Counted from the first letter of the stretch, positions 50,776-60,503 are shown. The stretch is 64,000 bases of DNA from Prevotella sp. oral taxon 376 (GCF_003043945.1 NZ_PYXG01000001.1:1662501-1726500), one strand, 5' to 3'. The notes: generated by a model not told the origin, from the sequence alone. Translations and numbers: made by a program.

Positions 50776-50817
50776 TAAGCCCTCCCTCTGGCCTCTCCCC
50801 GGTCCTCCCTTATTCCT

Positions 50818-51048
50818 TTACTCCTTCACCCCTTGCTTCAGTATCTGCGTCGACACGAATTCAGACTCCTGCCCCTTGTCCGCCTTGCCGCGGATGAAGT
50901 CGGGGAAGAAGAACAGCTTCAGCACGGCGAAGATGATGACGAGCTTGATGAGTATCACCGCCCATAGCGTCTTGCCCAGCGTCATGTTTCTGAATCCGTC
51001 GTAGTAGAGGCGGTAGGCCTGATAGAAAAATCGTCCGAGTGTCTTCAC
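50818..51048 (-). CDS. DUF4492 family protein
   Basis: A 76-residue inner-membrane protein with one helix (AVILIKLVIIFAVLKLFFFP) after an amphipathic start (MKTLGRFFYQAYRLYYDGFR). DUF4492 proteins regularly precede cydAB in Bacteroidetes and may be small accessory subunits of cytochrome bd, like CydX or CydS in other phyla; that is inference. The cydA start is 319 bp downstream. Confidence 0.85.
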   Translation of the reverse strand: MKTLGRFFYQAYRLYYDGFRNMTLGKTLWAVILIKLVIIFAVLKLFFFPDFIRGKADKGQESEFVSTQILKQGVKE

Positions 51049-51067
51049 ATGAATCTTGTTATGGCTG

Positions 51068-51098
51068 CAAACTTAACAAAAAATCCTGATACTTCCAA
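51068..51098 (-). promoter_or_regulatory. Bacteroidetes-type promoter of the cytochrome bd operon
   Basis: On the minus strand, TTG (51096-51098) and TAAGTTTG (51068-51075) are 20 nt apart. The rest of the 440-bp divergent gap holds one palindrome at 51167-51188 (CATGGCCGGA/TCCGGTCATG) and the SMR promoter. Confidence 0.72.
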
Positions 51099-51394
51099 CG
51101 GTTTTCTGTAAAAATTACAAATTTATTTTGAAAGAAAGGAATAAGAGGGAAGCAAGATTGGCAGGAACATGGCCGGATGTCCGGTCATGTGGAGACAGCT
51201 AACAAGGGGTAGCGCGTTTCCTTGGTCAAACAGCCTGTGCGGATGGGGCGGTTCTTCAGCTTATCTCCTTTCCATGTTTGGTCGCATTTTGCAGATATAC
51301 GATAAAGGAAGCGGAGGCACTTCTTTCCGTCTGTTTCTGAATCCCTCGCCCATCATTCGGTAACATCAAGATGGCATGAACCAACGAGTCGCAT

Positions 51395-51425
51395 TTGGCA
51401 TTTTGGGAAAAAAGGAGTACCTTTG
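51395..51425 (+). promoter_or_regulatory. Bacteroidetes-type promoter of the SMR gene
   Basis: TTG at 51395-51397 and TACCTTTG at 51418-51425, 20 nt apart; leader about 60 nt. Confidence 0.75.
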
Positions 51426-51488
51426 CAGATGAAACGCAGATGGGCGACGGCGTTACGGTCCGCCTTTATCAATTAAAACTTTCAAGTT

Positions 51489-51818
51489 ATGGCTTATTTA
51501 TTCCTTACACTTGCCATTCTTTTAGAAACTGCGGGGACAGTGTGCATGAAGCTTTCCGAAGGTTTCACAAGACCATTGCCCGTAGTAGGAACTTGTGTTA
51601 CCTATATCGCCTGTTTCTATTTCCTCTCGTTATCCTTGAAGACGATTCCATTAGGCGTTGCCTATGCTTTATGGGCGGCGTTGGGAATTGTATTGGGAAA
51701 CATCATTGCCGTCGTGTTTTTCAAGCAACACTTCGATTTCGCGGCAGGCATTGGCATCGCACTCATAGTAGCGGGAGTAGTGGTGCTCAACCTCTTTTCA
51801 AGTGCATCCGCGCATTGA
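51489..51818 (+). CDS. Small multidrug resistance (SMR) exporter
   Basis: A 109-residue inner-membrane protein with four helices. Helix 1 carries the essential Glu (FLTLAILLETAGTVCMKLSE); IPLGVAYALWAALGIVLGNI is the conserved loop and helix 3. It works as a dimer, exporting cationic compounds or guanidinium with proton exchange. Which subtype (QacE-like or Gdx-like) cannot be decided safely. Confidence 0.92.
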   Translation: MAYLFLTLAILLETAGTVCMKLSEGFTRPLPVVGTCVTYIACFYFLSLSLKTIPLGVAYALWAALGIVLGNIIAVVFFKQHFDFAAGIGIALIVAGVVVLNLFSSASAH

Positions 51819-52140
51819 GGGGCGCAGATGTCTGGCATTTCCCCGGGCGGAAACGCTTCAGGCAACGATGGCCTGAAGCATGAAAGAGGATCATGATAAG
51901 CGTCATTTCCTGTTTTAGACATCGTTGAATCCCGATGATCATTCCCTTTTGTGTGGCTCTTTAGTGTCTATTTTGCCATCGTTGCATCAAAAAACTCGCG
52001 GAAATCATTTGCCATACGAAATAATTCAGTAACTTTGTCTGCGATGATTGTTGCGTATCTTGTTTGTAACTAAAACAGAGAAGCATGATGAACATTCCTT
52101 CCGCCTTTTGGCCTGTGCCAATCGCTTTATCTCGAACAAA
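51819..52140. other. Intergenic gap at the GC to AT transition
   Basis: 322 bp. A 9-bp hairpin (GCTTCAGGC/GCCTGAAGC, 51855-51879) lacks a T-tract and may weakly terminate the SMR transcript. Base composition drops sharply from about 51900, and the eCIS locus begins beyond it. Confidence 0.5.
52009..52037 (+). promoter_or_regulatory. Promoter of the tape-measure and ATPase genes
   Basis: TTG at 52009-52011 and TAACTTTG at 52030-52037, spaced 18 nt; the leader is about 100 nt. Confidence 0.5.
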
Positions 52141-54249
52141 ATGAATCGGAATCATGAAAATATAATCAATAATGTAACGCTGCACTTCCAATATGACTCC
52201 TTTTGGGGAGAGGAAAGCCAAGTTACAGAGATCGCGGAAAAGCAATATGACGATTATGTTTTGCCCGTTTTAGAGGAAGTTATTGAAAAATATAGCAATT
52301 ATGACCTAAACATAGAGAACTTATGTATTGATTTAGGTGCTATCAAACCATCGGATATTCCGGATAAATTGCGCCTCTTATTGGATGAGGAAATCAGGTC
52401 GCGCATAGCGGGAAACCGCATCCCAGGCTCTCCGGAATGGGGAAAGGAAGTATTGGCTGACGAGCCATACAAGGCGATCAATGAGGTATTGAGGTATCTT
52501 GTATTTGAAGAAGTCCCTTGGACTGAAGATGCAGAGCTCTTCATACCTGAACAATGGGTCAATCAATATGCGGAGCTTCTGTTGTCTGATGGCACATACA
52601 TCAATCAGCTACGAGAGCTATGCGCCATTAACAACACGGCTCGTTACCGATTGTTTTCATGCTTTACGACCGATTTTCTATGTAAATTTGCCTTGGAACT
52701 CATTGTCCTCGCATATCAACAGGATATCAAGATGCTGTTGGAATATGTGCCGGAGACGGAGGAGCAACCGTGGAAAGCACAACAGAGAACCCAGGAACAG
52801 CCATTGGAAACACAACAGAGAATCCAGGAACAGCCATTGGAAGCACAACAGAGAACCCAAGAACAGCCATTGGAAACACAAGCTGGCATGGATCAACCTG
52901 TGGCTACTCAACCGCGCCATTCTGTGGTGTTACCCGACGCATTAAATCATACAGCCGACAATGAGGAGCAAATGTTCCGAGAAATTCTGGCTCTCATTCA
53001 GCAACAGGACCATGCGACAAAGGAGCAGATAAGTGTTCATGGGCGTAACGAAAAATTAGACCGTGCGCTTTTAGGATGGCTAAAAAGTATCCCGAAAACC
53101 ACATTGTTTCATCTTATTGAAGTGTTATGCGAAGGGAAATCCTTGCCGCAACACGCAGAGAGCGGGCAGCCCAGAAGCCAAGGAAGCCCATATCCTTTTG
53201 GGAAATCCTTGCCGCAACACGCAGAGAGCGGGCAGCCCAGAAGCCAAGGAAGCCCATATCCTTTTGGGAAATCCTTGCCGCAACACGCAGAGAGCGGGCA
53301 GCCCAGAAGCCAAGGAAGCCCATATCCTTTTGGGAAATCCTTGCCGCAACACGCAGAGAGCGGGCAGCCCAGAAGCCAAGGAAGCCCATATCCTTTTGGG
53401 AAATCCTTGCCGCAACACGCAGAGAGCGGGCAGCCCAGAAGCCAAGGAAGCCCATATCCTTTTGGGAAATCCTTGCCGCAACACGCAGAGAGCAGGCAGC
53501 ATGAGCATTCCCAAAGAGGGCTTAGCACTCAACAAGTAACGCTTCAAAAAAGGACGCATGTGGGCAAACTTGCGGAAAAGAAAGGCGACGGGAAAGAAGC
53601 GTCTGGGGCATCCGGCTCGTTTCCTCCTACGGAAGAAGCATATTATCAACAGTTGTTGGAAAAGAGTTGGGACAGTATCGAAGTGGAATTAGCCCAATCT
53701 TTGCCGGCATCGGGGTATGGAGCCGACATGGATAGTCGCCGTTTCTTCACGGCAACAGCAGGGCTCGTGTTGCTGCATCCGTTTATACCTTCTTTCTTGA
53801 GAAAGTTAAACTTATTGGACGAGCGCGACAGGTTTGCGTCTATAAATGATGCCGTACACGCCGTGCATTTACTCCATTTCCTCGCAAGCGACGAGGAACT
53901 GCACCACAGCCATAAGCTATCTTTAGAGAAATTGCTATGTGGGCTTCCCGTTAACTTCCCTATTCCCAGAGAATATGAAATAGAAAAAGAAGAGCGACAA
54001 GAAGTCAACAACCTGCTGGCTGCAGTCTGCCAACACTGGAAACCATTAAACAACACTTCCATATCGGGATTACAATATTCGTTTATACAACGATCCGGGC
54101 TGTTGGATTTTGAAGAACCTTATTGGACAGTAAGAGTCAAAGGATCTGCGATTGACATATTAATGAATGATTTGCCATGGGGATGTTCTACAATCATGTT
54201 CCCCTGGATAGAGAATATGATTTGGATAGACTGGCAACCGAACAACTAA
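52141..54249 (+). CDS. eCIS tape-measure protein (CIS_TMP, Afp14-like) with tandem repeats
   Basis: A 702-residue protein of the contractile injection system. The N-terminal domain (about 1-75: ENIINNVTLHFQYDSFWGEE, LNIENLCIDLGAIKPSDIPD) and the C-terminal domain (about 540-702: LHPFIPSFLRKLNLLDERD, KLLCGLPVNFPIPREYE, then LPWGCSTIMFPWIENM) match the family. It is thought to set tail length during assembly. Between them lie low-complexity repeats: three 11-residue units (213-245) and five 22-residue units (332-441). The ATG at 52141 is preferred to a TTG at 52048, since the family domain begins there. The ATPase gene starts 5 nt after the stop codon. Confidence 0.88.
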   Translation: MNRNHENIINNVTLHFQYDSFWGEESQVTEIAEKQYDDYVLPVLEEVIEKYSNYDLNIENLCIDLGAIKPSDIPDKLRLLLDEEIRSRIAGNRIPGSPEWGKEVLADEPYKAINEVLRYLVFEEVPWTEDAELFIPEQWVNQYAELLLSDGTYINQLRELCAINNTARYRLFSCFTTDFLCKFALELIVLAYQQDIKMLLEYVPETEEQPWKAQQRTQEQPLETQQRIQEQPLEAQQRTQEQPLETQAGMDQPVATQPRHSVVLPDALNHTADNEEQMFREILALIQQQDHATKEQISVHGRNEKLDRALLGWLKSIPKTTLFHLIEVLCEGKSLPQHAESGQPRSQGSPYPFGKSLPQHAESGQPRSQGSPYPFGKSLPQHAESGQPRSQGSPYPFGKSLPQHAESGQPRSQGSPYPFGKSLPQHAESGQPRSQGSPYPFGKSLPQHAESRQHEHSQRGLSTQQVTLQKRTHVGKLAEKKGDGKEASGASGSFPPTEEAYYQQLLEKSWDSIEVELAQSLPASGYGADMDSRRFFTATAGLVLLHPFIPSFLRKLNLLDERDRFASINDAVHAVHLLHFLASDEELHHSHKLSLEKLLCGLPVNFPIPREYEIEKEERQEVNNLLAAVCQHWKPLNNTSISGLQYSFIQRSGLLDFEEPYWTVRVKGSAIDILMNDLPWGCSTIMFPWIENMIWIDWQPNN
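52777..52875. repeat. 33-bp tandem repeat in the tape-measure gene, three units
   Basis: Three near-identical 33-bp units encode [AT]QQR[TI]QEQPLE. Differences are confined to a few bases. Confidence 0.95.
53134..53493. repeat. 66-bp minisatellite in the tape-measure gene, five identical units plus a partial
   Basis: Units start at 53134, 53200, 53266, 53332 and 53398 and are identical at every base; a sixth is cut off after 30 bases. Each encodes 22 residues (GKSLPQHAES ... GSPYPF). By hand count 38 of 66 bases are G or C, above the AT-rich flanks. Confidence 0.99.
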
Positions 54250-54253
54250 AAGT

Positions 54254-55588
54254 ATGCAAAAGGACAATTTTTTAAATTTAGAATTACAGTGGTTTACAGA
54301 TATCGTTATCACACGCCTGAAACTCTATTTTAATCAAGAGTGCGAGTATCAGGATATACGGCAAATACAACTTCCGCCAATGGATGAAACGAGCTCTTAT
54401 TGCCGTTTCTTACAAAATCACAAGATGACTTTCCCTGATCGCGTCTTGTCATTATTGGCATGGATTCCTTTTCTGAGGCCGCAAATACTGGATTGCTTCC
54501 AAGTGAAGAATAATCATACGGGGCAACGGTTTGTGGAATTTGGGTGCGAAGATAATGAAACGACGGGAGGGGTCAGGCCAACATTGGCGACAGCTCTATT
54601 TATTTTGGCGGGAGATGATGTAGATGAGCGAATGAGACTCGGTGCCTATTTCACCAAACATCCGTTTTTCTCGTCTCAAGAATTCTTGAAAAAGAGAGAA
54701 AACACGATTGATTCTTTTGCAAATTGGCTGATACAACCTTCACAAGAGCTTTTAGAAAGTATTTTTTTCCATCGGGTTTATATCCCCGATTTTTCCAGTT
54801 CTTTTCCTGCGACCATAGTCTCAACAGAGCGTTCTTGGGACGAACTCGTATTGGATGAAGCAACCATAAAACAAGTAAACGAGATCAAATTGTGGGTCAA
54901 GCATGGGGAAAGAATACGCAAGGAATGGGAATTGGAAGGAAAAATCAAGCATGGTTATAGGGCTCTTTTCTATGGACCGTCGGGGAGTGGAAAAACATTC
55001 ACGGTGATGCTATTAGGCAAGGAAGTGAACAAACCAGTCTTTTGTATAGACTTGTCTATGGTCATCTCAAAATATATCGGAGAAACAGAAAAGAACTTGG
55101 CAAAGATATTTGATTTCGCTGAAAACAGGGAATGGATACTTTTCTTTGACGAAGCAGATGCCTTATTTGGCAAACGAACCAATGTAAAAGATGCCCATGA
55201 CAGGTATGCCAATCAAGAAGTTGCATACTTACTTCAACGGGTGGAGAATTACCGAGGCTTGGTTATCTTGTCAACTAACTTTAAGGCAAACATAGACGAA
55301 GCCTTTGCCAGGCGTTTCCAAATCATGGTGAACTTCCCCATGCCTGATGCCTCTATGCGCGAAACATTATGGAAGAATACTTTTTCACGAAAATGTACTT
55401 TCGAAAAAGGGGTTAATCTTCGAGAAATTTCTGAAACTTATGAACTTTCGGGGGGATCTATCCTCAATGTAGTTCAGTATTGTTCGCTAATGGCCATGGA
55501 TCGGAACGAGCATATCATACGAAAGAATGATATAATAGAAGGGATTAAAAAAGAGTATACAAAAGTAGGCAAGACGATAAAATGGTAG
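54254..55588 (+). CDS. eCIS AAA+ ATPase (Afp15-like)
   Basis: A 444-residue ATPase. Walker A is GPSGSGKT (241-248), Walker B is ILFFDEADALF with Asp299-Glu300, and sensor and arginine-finger segments follow (VILSTNFKANIDEAFARRFQ). An N-terminal region of about 200 residues is specific to the family. Every eCIS and T6SS subtype iv locus has such an ATPase, probably acting in particle assembly or turnover. It ends near a terminator that faces the baseplate operon. Confidence 0.9.
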   Translation: MQKDNFLNLELQWFTDIVITRLKLYFNQECEYQDIRQIQLPPMDETSSYCRFLQNHKMTFPDRVLSLLAWIPFLRPQILDCFQVKNNHTGQRFVEFGCEDNETTGGVRPTLATALFILAGDDVDERMRLGAYFTKHPFFSSQEFLKKRENTIDSFANWLIQPSQELLESIFFHRVYIPDFSSSFPATIVSTERSWDELVLDEATIKQVNEIKLWVKHGERIRKEWELEGKIKHGYRALFYGPSGSGKTFTVMLLGKEVNKPVFCIDLSMVISKYIGETEKNLAKIFDFAENREWILFFDEADALFGKRTNVKDAHDRYANQEVAYLLQRVENYRGLVILSTNFKANIDEAFARRFQIMVNFPMPDASMRETLWKNTFSRKCTFEKGVNLREISETYELSGGSILNVVQYCSLMAMDRNEHIIRKNDIIEGIKKEYTKVGKTIKW

Positions 55589-55612
55589 GGTAATTTGAAC
55601 TCTATAAATAGC

Positions 55613-55650
55613 AATCCCCCGCATACATTCAATCTTATGCGAGGGATTTT
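55613..55650. terminator. Bidirectional terminator between the two eCIS operons
   Basis: AATCCCCCGCATA and TATGCGAGGGATT form a 13-bp stem with one mismatch; TTTT follows on the plus strand. The rest of the 279-bp gap shows nothing else. Confidence 0.75.
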
Positions 55651-55867
55651 AACATCTCATTTTCAAGACCTTTCAACATGCTCAGACCTTGCCCTTTCCG
55701 TCATTCACAGAAATTTTCATAATCCAGAACTCCATTGCTGTAGCCCTTCATACTAAATTACCATGTCTGCTGAATATGCTTTTTACACCATTTTTTACAG
55801 ATGTTACTACTATTCTGCGACAAATATAATCAATCTTTTTCAATTGTCCAATTTTTTTGGAAAGTTT

Positions 55868-58048
55868 TTATATCATTGCGTCAAAAATAATTCTATCGTC
55901 ATAATGAAGTAAGAGAAGCGTGTCTTTCTTCCTACATCCACAATAGCCTTCAGCGTATTGATATTGTGGAGCATAGCATCTTTTATAGTAAGAATGGAGA
56001 GAGGATATCGCTGCCACAAGAGGAACCCTGTATAAATGCTTCTTGGTCGTTCTCATTAAGGCAATGTTGTCTGCCATAAATGCGGCAAAACATAATATAT
56101 CCCATGGTTCAATACTATTGAATTTTTCCATAAAGTTATCTATTGTCTCCATTTTTATGGCTTTATGACAATATGCAGCTGATATTAATTCACCCCATGA
56201 CACCCCCACCTGTTCGATCGCATCAAGCGTTTTGCGGATTTCCGGGCAAAACATATTCCAGCTTTCAAGTGTCTCTATTTGTTTTTTTGACATACTCTCT
56301 GCTGTTGTACTATCAGATAGGGTCTCTTCTTTGTCCACATTTACAACCCTATACGCTTTTGCGCATGGATTATAAATAAGGATACGACATTTTTTTTCAT
56401 TCCTTTGTGAGTCCCGGTAAGGTTTCACTAAGGCTTGACGAAGGTAGATTGGAATATCCTGTAAATGATCGGTTGACACACTTACCAACTCCATTTTCCG
56501 ATCAGAATGACTCATAACTCTCACTACGGGAATAGAACCTGTTTCTGATTTCTCAATCTTAGCGAGCTTTTTCCTTATTCTATCGCGGAAAGAATAGTTA
56601 GCAACTGTATTTTTAAGTGTCTCGACGAAATCGACATGATTTTTACCTGTATTTCCTTTTAGCTTTGCTTTATAGGCCTTTGCAACCTTTACCTCAATAG
56701 GAAGGCAGTTTTCAGAGATATACTTTTTGAGCATGTCTTCAACTTCATGAACATTAGCACCATAATGCCCTTGCAGGAAAAAGCTGTTTTGCACATTTCT
56801 TGCCTGAGGTTCAAGACCTGTGATAGCATCATAGTCTCCTATTGTCTTTTTCGAAGAGAGTTGAGGAGCTGTCCAGTATTTCTTGAATTCAGCATCCGTC
56901 GTATAGTAATATGGGATAGGGCGCTCGCCTAAAGAGCATTGTGGATTATACCAAAACGCTTTAGTTGCACCACTGAATGTATTGCTACCGTAGAAATTTT
57001 TACAAAGCAAAACAATCCGTTTAATCAGTCGATATAGTTTCGTTGCCTCAATATTTAATTCTTCATTGCTCGCAGGAATAAAATATGAACGATAAATGTC
57101 TTCTTGCGCTAATGTTGATCCCGTTCCAAGAACCAATTCATTAGATGCGTGGGAGATGCCCATTGGAAGTAGGGGATATCGGCACACAAACTCATTGTAG
57201 AAGCTAAGACATTCATTGATTGATATTGCCAAATCTTCCAAATGCTGCAAATAATACATTGGTACTTCATTAATATTCTTATGCCATTGAGGAGTATATT
57301 TACCGACAATATTCAGCAATTCACCTCCTAGCACGCTTGTATCTTTAAAAAGACTGAACCAATGAGAAGAAGGGCTTACCCTCGTAGAGTGTTCTACGAA
57401 CAAGGGATCTAATATCTGGGTAACGCCTATTAATCCTTTTGAAATCTTTGAAAGATTTGTTTTGAAGAGTTCGCGCATTCTTAAATTCAAAACATTTACA
57501 TTTAACATCACGAACAATCCGTGCAACTGTTCCAAATTAACAAAAGCGTCTATTGGCTTCAGGTAACAAAACGCAGGCCTCGACTGGGCGCTCTTTTTCC
57601 TTAAATGAAGCCCAATGGTTATTTCTTTGTCTGTGGCACGAATATCACATGAATGTTCACTGCAATATGTTTGATTTTTATTTTTTAATGTAAGAGTTAA
57701 TACTATAAGGTATTTATCAAGAGTATTGGGTAAACTCTCCGTTACATTCTTAGATACTTCCTGACATAAATCATAGTCAAAGTCTGTATTGTCGCTCTTT
57801 AAGATTGCTTTATAGGTGATGGGAGTTTCTATATGAATCAATGTACCGTTGGAAGTTATTCCTACTCCGGCAGATAGCGTAAGGTTTCCTTCCCGGAATG
57901 AATAAGTCAGTCCCTTCACTATGCCAAAACCTATAAACTCACTGCGGGTAAGTTGGATCTGCTCATCACTGTACCCAAAAGATTCGTTTAGTGCAGAGCT
58001 GGATAAAACCTGTCCTGGACTAAAAAATGGATATTTTTTTTGCTTCAT
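55868..58048 (-). CDS. Large eCIS-associated protein, possible fibre or baseplate component
   Basis: A 726-residue protein in the position of the fibre gene (afp13) of other eCIS loci. The start (FFSPGQVLSSSALNESFGYS, GFGIVKGLTYSF, LTLSAGVGITSNGTLIHIET) resembles the N-terminal module seen on phage and eCIS baseplate or fibre proteins, where GQVL-x-A-x-x-LN precedes a G-[WF]-G-[VI]-V-x-G-L motif. The remaining 600 residues are not recognised; the C-terminus has a Cys pair (GYCGCRKKD). It could attach the particle to its target or to the cell envelope. Last gene of the minus-strand operon. Confidence 0.6.
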   Translation of the reverse strand: MKQKKYPFFSPGQVLSSSALNESFGYSDEQIQLTRSEFIGFGIVKGLTYSFREGNLTLSAGVGITSNGTLIHIETPITYKAILKSDNTDFDYDLCQEVSKNVTESLPNTLDKYLIVLTLTLKNKNQTYCSEHSCDIRATDKEITIGLHLRKKSAQSRPAFCYLKPIDAFVNLEQLHGLFVMLNVNVLNLRMRELFKTNLSKISKGLIGVTQILDPLFVEHSTRVSPSSHWFSLFKDTSVLGGELLNIVGKYTPQWHKNINEVPMYYLQHLEDLAISINECLSFYNEFVCRYPLLPMGISHASNELVLGTGSTLAQEDIYRSYFIPASNEELNIEATKLYRLIKRIVLLCKNFYGSNTFSGATKAFWYNPQCSLGERPIPYYYTTDAEFKKYWTAPQLSSKKTIGDYDAITGLEPQARNVQNSFFLQGHYGANVHEVEDMLKKYISENCLPIEVKVAKAYKAKLKGNTGKNHVDFVETLKNTVANYSFRDRIRKKLAKIEKSETGSIPVVRVMSHSDRKMELVSVSTDHLQDIPIYLRQALVKPYRDSQRNEKKCRILIYNPCAKAYRVVNVDKEETLSDSTTAESMSKKQIETLESWNMFCPEIRKTLDAIEQVGVSWGELISAAYCHKAIKMETIDNFMEKFNSIEPWDILCFAAFMADNIALMRTTKKHLYRVPLVAAISSLHSYYKRCYAPQYQYAEGYCGCRKKDTLLLLHYDDRIIFDAMI

Positions 58049-58056
58049 AATGAGTA

Positions 58057-60501
58057 TTATCTATGTTTTTTACTTTCAAACTGTTTTTCCCAATCCATAT
58101 CTTCTGATATATTACAATAGTCAAGTTTAACATAATGTTCGTCCGGTCCGGAAAAAATATCACCATCCAACTTCATTGGCATATAAATATTTCTAAACCT
58201 ATTAAATACTGATACCAGGCGCTCAATGGCCCCGTTTTGTTTCTGTATCCATTCTCTTGTATATAAGGGATGGGGACAAACCTTCATCACTTTCAAATAG
58301 TCTACATATGCTCTTTCGAGATCATACATGACATTTGGACTCAACCAACATATTTTAGATGCGATATGAGCAGGTATTTCTTCATGTATCACACTTTCTA
58401 CATACTGACGGAAATAATAATTTTGACAAATAGAAAGCCATCCCGGCAAGACAACAGTTACTCGGAAAGAATAAGGGTCATGTAGGATTTTTTCTTTCTC
58501 CCCATCCTCTGAAAGTCTAAGGGTCGCAGCCTCCGTTAGGCCATCATGCGGAACCAATAGTATGTGTTCCATGACATGTAGGCCAAATGTATTCTCAAAA
58601 GTCTCATTCCGATTATCAACAAACTTTCTAACAATAATGCCGCTTGTTTTTCTTTTATATGATGATATAACTGATGGGGCTAAACGAACCTGTTTCTGTG
58701 GATTATTAATTCCAAGGCGTGTCAATATTCTGTCTTCGATGCCGCTTAGACTCCACTCTTCTGTATAATCGTGTGCTTTTGCGCGATTACCGCTGATTTC
58801 GGGATAACGCTTGAGATAACGCTTTTTGTCTTCGATGTTTTCTTTCAGGTCAAATTTGTCAACTTTATCCTTTTCGCCCAAGGCAAAACTTAAAGCTGCA
58901 TAATTTGCAAATGTATCATTAAATCGTGCCAATAAATGATTGACAAGTTTATCACGCCGATGTAATGCTTGCTCTTTTGTTTCGGCATATCCTTCCTGAT
59001 AATCAGATATAATTTTGTTTATATTGCAAATTTCTTCCTCTGTAAGCTGCTTGTAAAAGTAGGTCGGATCAATATTTTTACTTTCATCTAAAGAGAAATA
59101 GTCTTGCAGGGAATTCAACTGTGCCAAATAATCGGCCAGCAGCTGATCAAAGAATGTTAAATACCCTTTCAACTGTAGCTTCTGCCCATCCTTTTTACCA
59201 TCTTCCTCTTCATCGCAACTATCTTTATCCATTTTATAACAGTGTGGTAAATACTGCTGGAAACTAAAATAACGATCCAAATTACGATATCTCCCCGATG
59301 GTATCGGCAACTGCAATTCGAGATTATCTATTATCTTGCGATGATTATTCCCAACAACGATTTCTGTTTTTTTAGGATAGAATGGGAACCAATTCTTTAA
59401 AAAAACAACCTCATTCGTCAGAACCTCAGAGCCGGAATGACCATCTTCTTTTCTATGGTTATTGAAAAGGGATGTAAATGACAGGTGATGTATATTCGGC
59501 TCGTTCAAGATAAGTTGAGACCCAAAGACTGTAACCAACCCTTTTTCTAAATCTTCTGTCTTTACTTTAAAATGGAAATGATGTATACTCTTTACACCAT
59601 CTATCTTCAGTATTATTGCTATAATATCGGACTCATTAAGTCTGATTTTTTTCTCAAAGTGCTCAAGTTCACTATAGTCCACGAAACCCAGACGCGGCAA
59701 ACACCCTTGATAAATTTCTTCTGGTGTTTTACCTTTTTGAAGCAATTCGGTTATCGTGTAATAACTGATAGATGGTGATATATATTGATCTACCGCATCA
59801 TAAATATGTTGAAGAATTTGCTTCTCGTCCAAATCTTTTTGTGATAAAATTGCATCGTCGAGTTCGATCTCAACACAGATACCAATCTTTACAGGATTGG
59901 AAACCTCTACATTTACAAAATCCTCACACAAATTGCGATGTTTCTGGAGCATGTTCTTGACATAAGCTCGAAAAACATCCGTATACTTCTCGGCATATTC
60001 AGCAGTGTATTGGCCTGCATTATTTCTCCGAATATACCGTTGTATTTCATGAAGAAAAACATTTTCTTCCAACTCAATGGTCGTGTCATAGAAACCCTTC
60101 ACACGGAGTTCTTCCTTTATATTCGTTGGTGTGGCCTTATCAATTTTCTTTTCGACACGCTTCATCCAAACATTTCTGACACCTGGAACATGCTCTAATA
60201 TAAATTTCCTATAATCAGTAATTGTTGTAGGATTGCTCGACAAGATATGGGCTGCCGGGAAAAGACTTCCATTTAATTTAGGATGTAATTCTCCTTTTGA
60301 GGTCAGCAGGTCCACCATCGCAAAAGAGGTACGAAAGCCCAGATCCGTCAAAGAGAAGCAAAGAGCTTCCAAGAAAGTAACACCTGGATCGTGGACATTA
60401 TGATCTGTCCACAATTTATGGCCTATTTGCTGTATATACTCCAAACCATATTGTTTCAGTTTGTCGTAATCCAACGGGGATATATTTTCGTATTCTAACA
60501 T
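58057..60501 (-). CDS. eCIS baseplate wedge protein (Afp12-like)
   Basis: An 814-residue baseplate component. Near the start, GHKLWTDHNVHDPGVTFLEA (then LCFSLTDLGFRTSF) is the characteristic wedge motif of eCIS baseplate proteins of the gp6/gpJ lineage. A long middle region (about 110-640) is lineage-specific; LNSLQDYFSL and GLHVMEHILLVPHDG recur in Bacteroidetes members. It assembles with the next-upstream gene product into wedges around the spike. The start is 2 nt after the previous stop. Confidence 0.82.
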   Translation of the reverse strand: MLEYENISPLDYDKLKQYGLEYIQQIGHKLWTDHNVHDPGVTFLEALCFSLTDLGFRTSFAMVDLLTSKGELHPKLNGSLFPAAHILSSNPTTITDYRKFILEHVPGVRNVWMKRVEKKIDKATPTNIKEELRVKGFYDTTIELEENVFLHEIQRYIRRNNAGQYTAEYAEKYTDVFRAYVKNMLQKHRNLCEDFVNVEVSNPVKIGICVEIELDDAILSQKDLDEKQILQHIYDAVDQYISPSISYYTITELLQKGKTPEEIYQGCLPRLGFVDYSELEHFEKKIRLNESDIIAIILKIDGVKSIHHFHFKVKTEDLEKGLVTVFGSQLILNEPNIHHLSFTSLFNNHRKEDGHSGSEVLTNEVVFLKNWFPFYPKKTEIVVGNNHRKIIDNLELQLPIPSGRYRNLDRYFSFQQYLPHCYKMDKDSCDEEEDGKKDGQKLQLKGYLTFFDQLLADYLAQLNSLQDYFSLDESKNIDPTYFYKQLTEEEICNINKIISDYQEGYAETKEQALHRRDKLVNHLLARFNDTFANYAALSFALGEKDKVDKFDLKENIEDKKRYLKRYPEISGNRAKAHDYTEEWSLSGIEDRILTRLGINNPQKQVRLAPSVISSYKRKTSGIIVRKFVDNRNETFENTFGLHVMEHILLVPHDGLTEAATLRLSEDGEKEKILHDPYSFRVTVVLPGWLSICQNYYFRQYVESVIHEEIPAHIASKICWLSPNVMYDLERAYVDYLKVMKVCPHPLYTREWIQKQNGAIERLVSVFNRFRNIYMPMKLDGDIFSGPDEHYVKLDYCNISEDMDWEKQFESKKHR

Positions 60502-60503
60502 AA

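Noticed and set aside
53134..53493. Link between the 66-bp units and the 22-bp arrays (66 is three times 22)
   Set aside because: The three 22-bp thirds of the unit are not alike and have no palindromic core; treated as coincidence.
53109..53649. Several open frames on both strands across the 66-bp repeat
   Set aside because: The unit length is a multiple of three, so any frame without a stop in one unit stays open. Only the frame joining the two conserved tape-measure domains is real.
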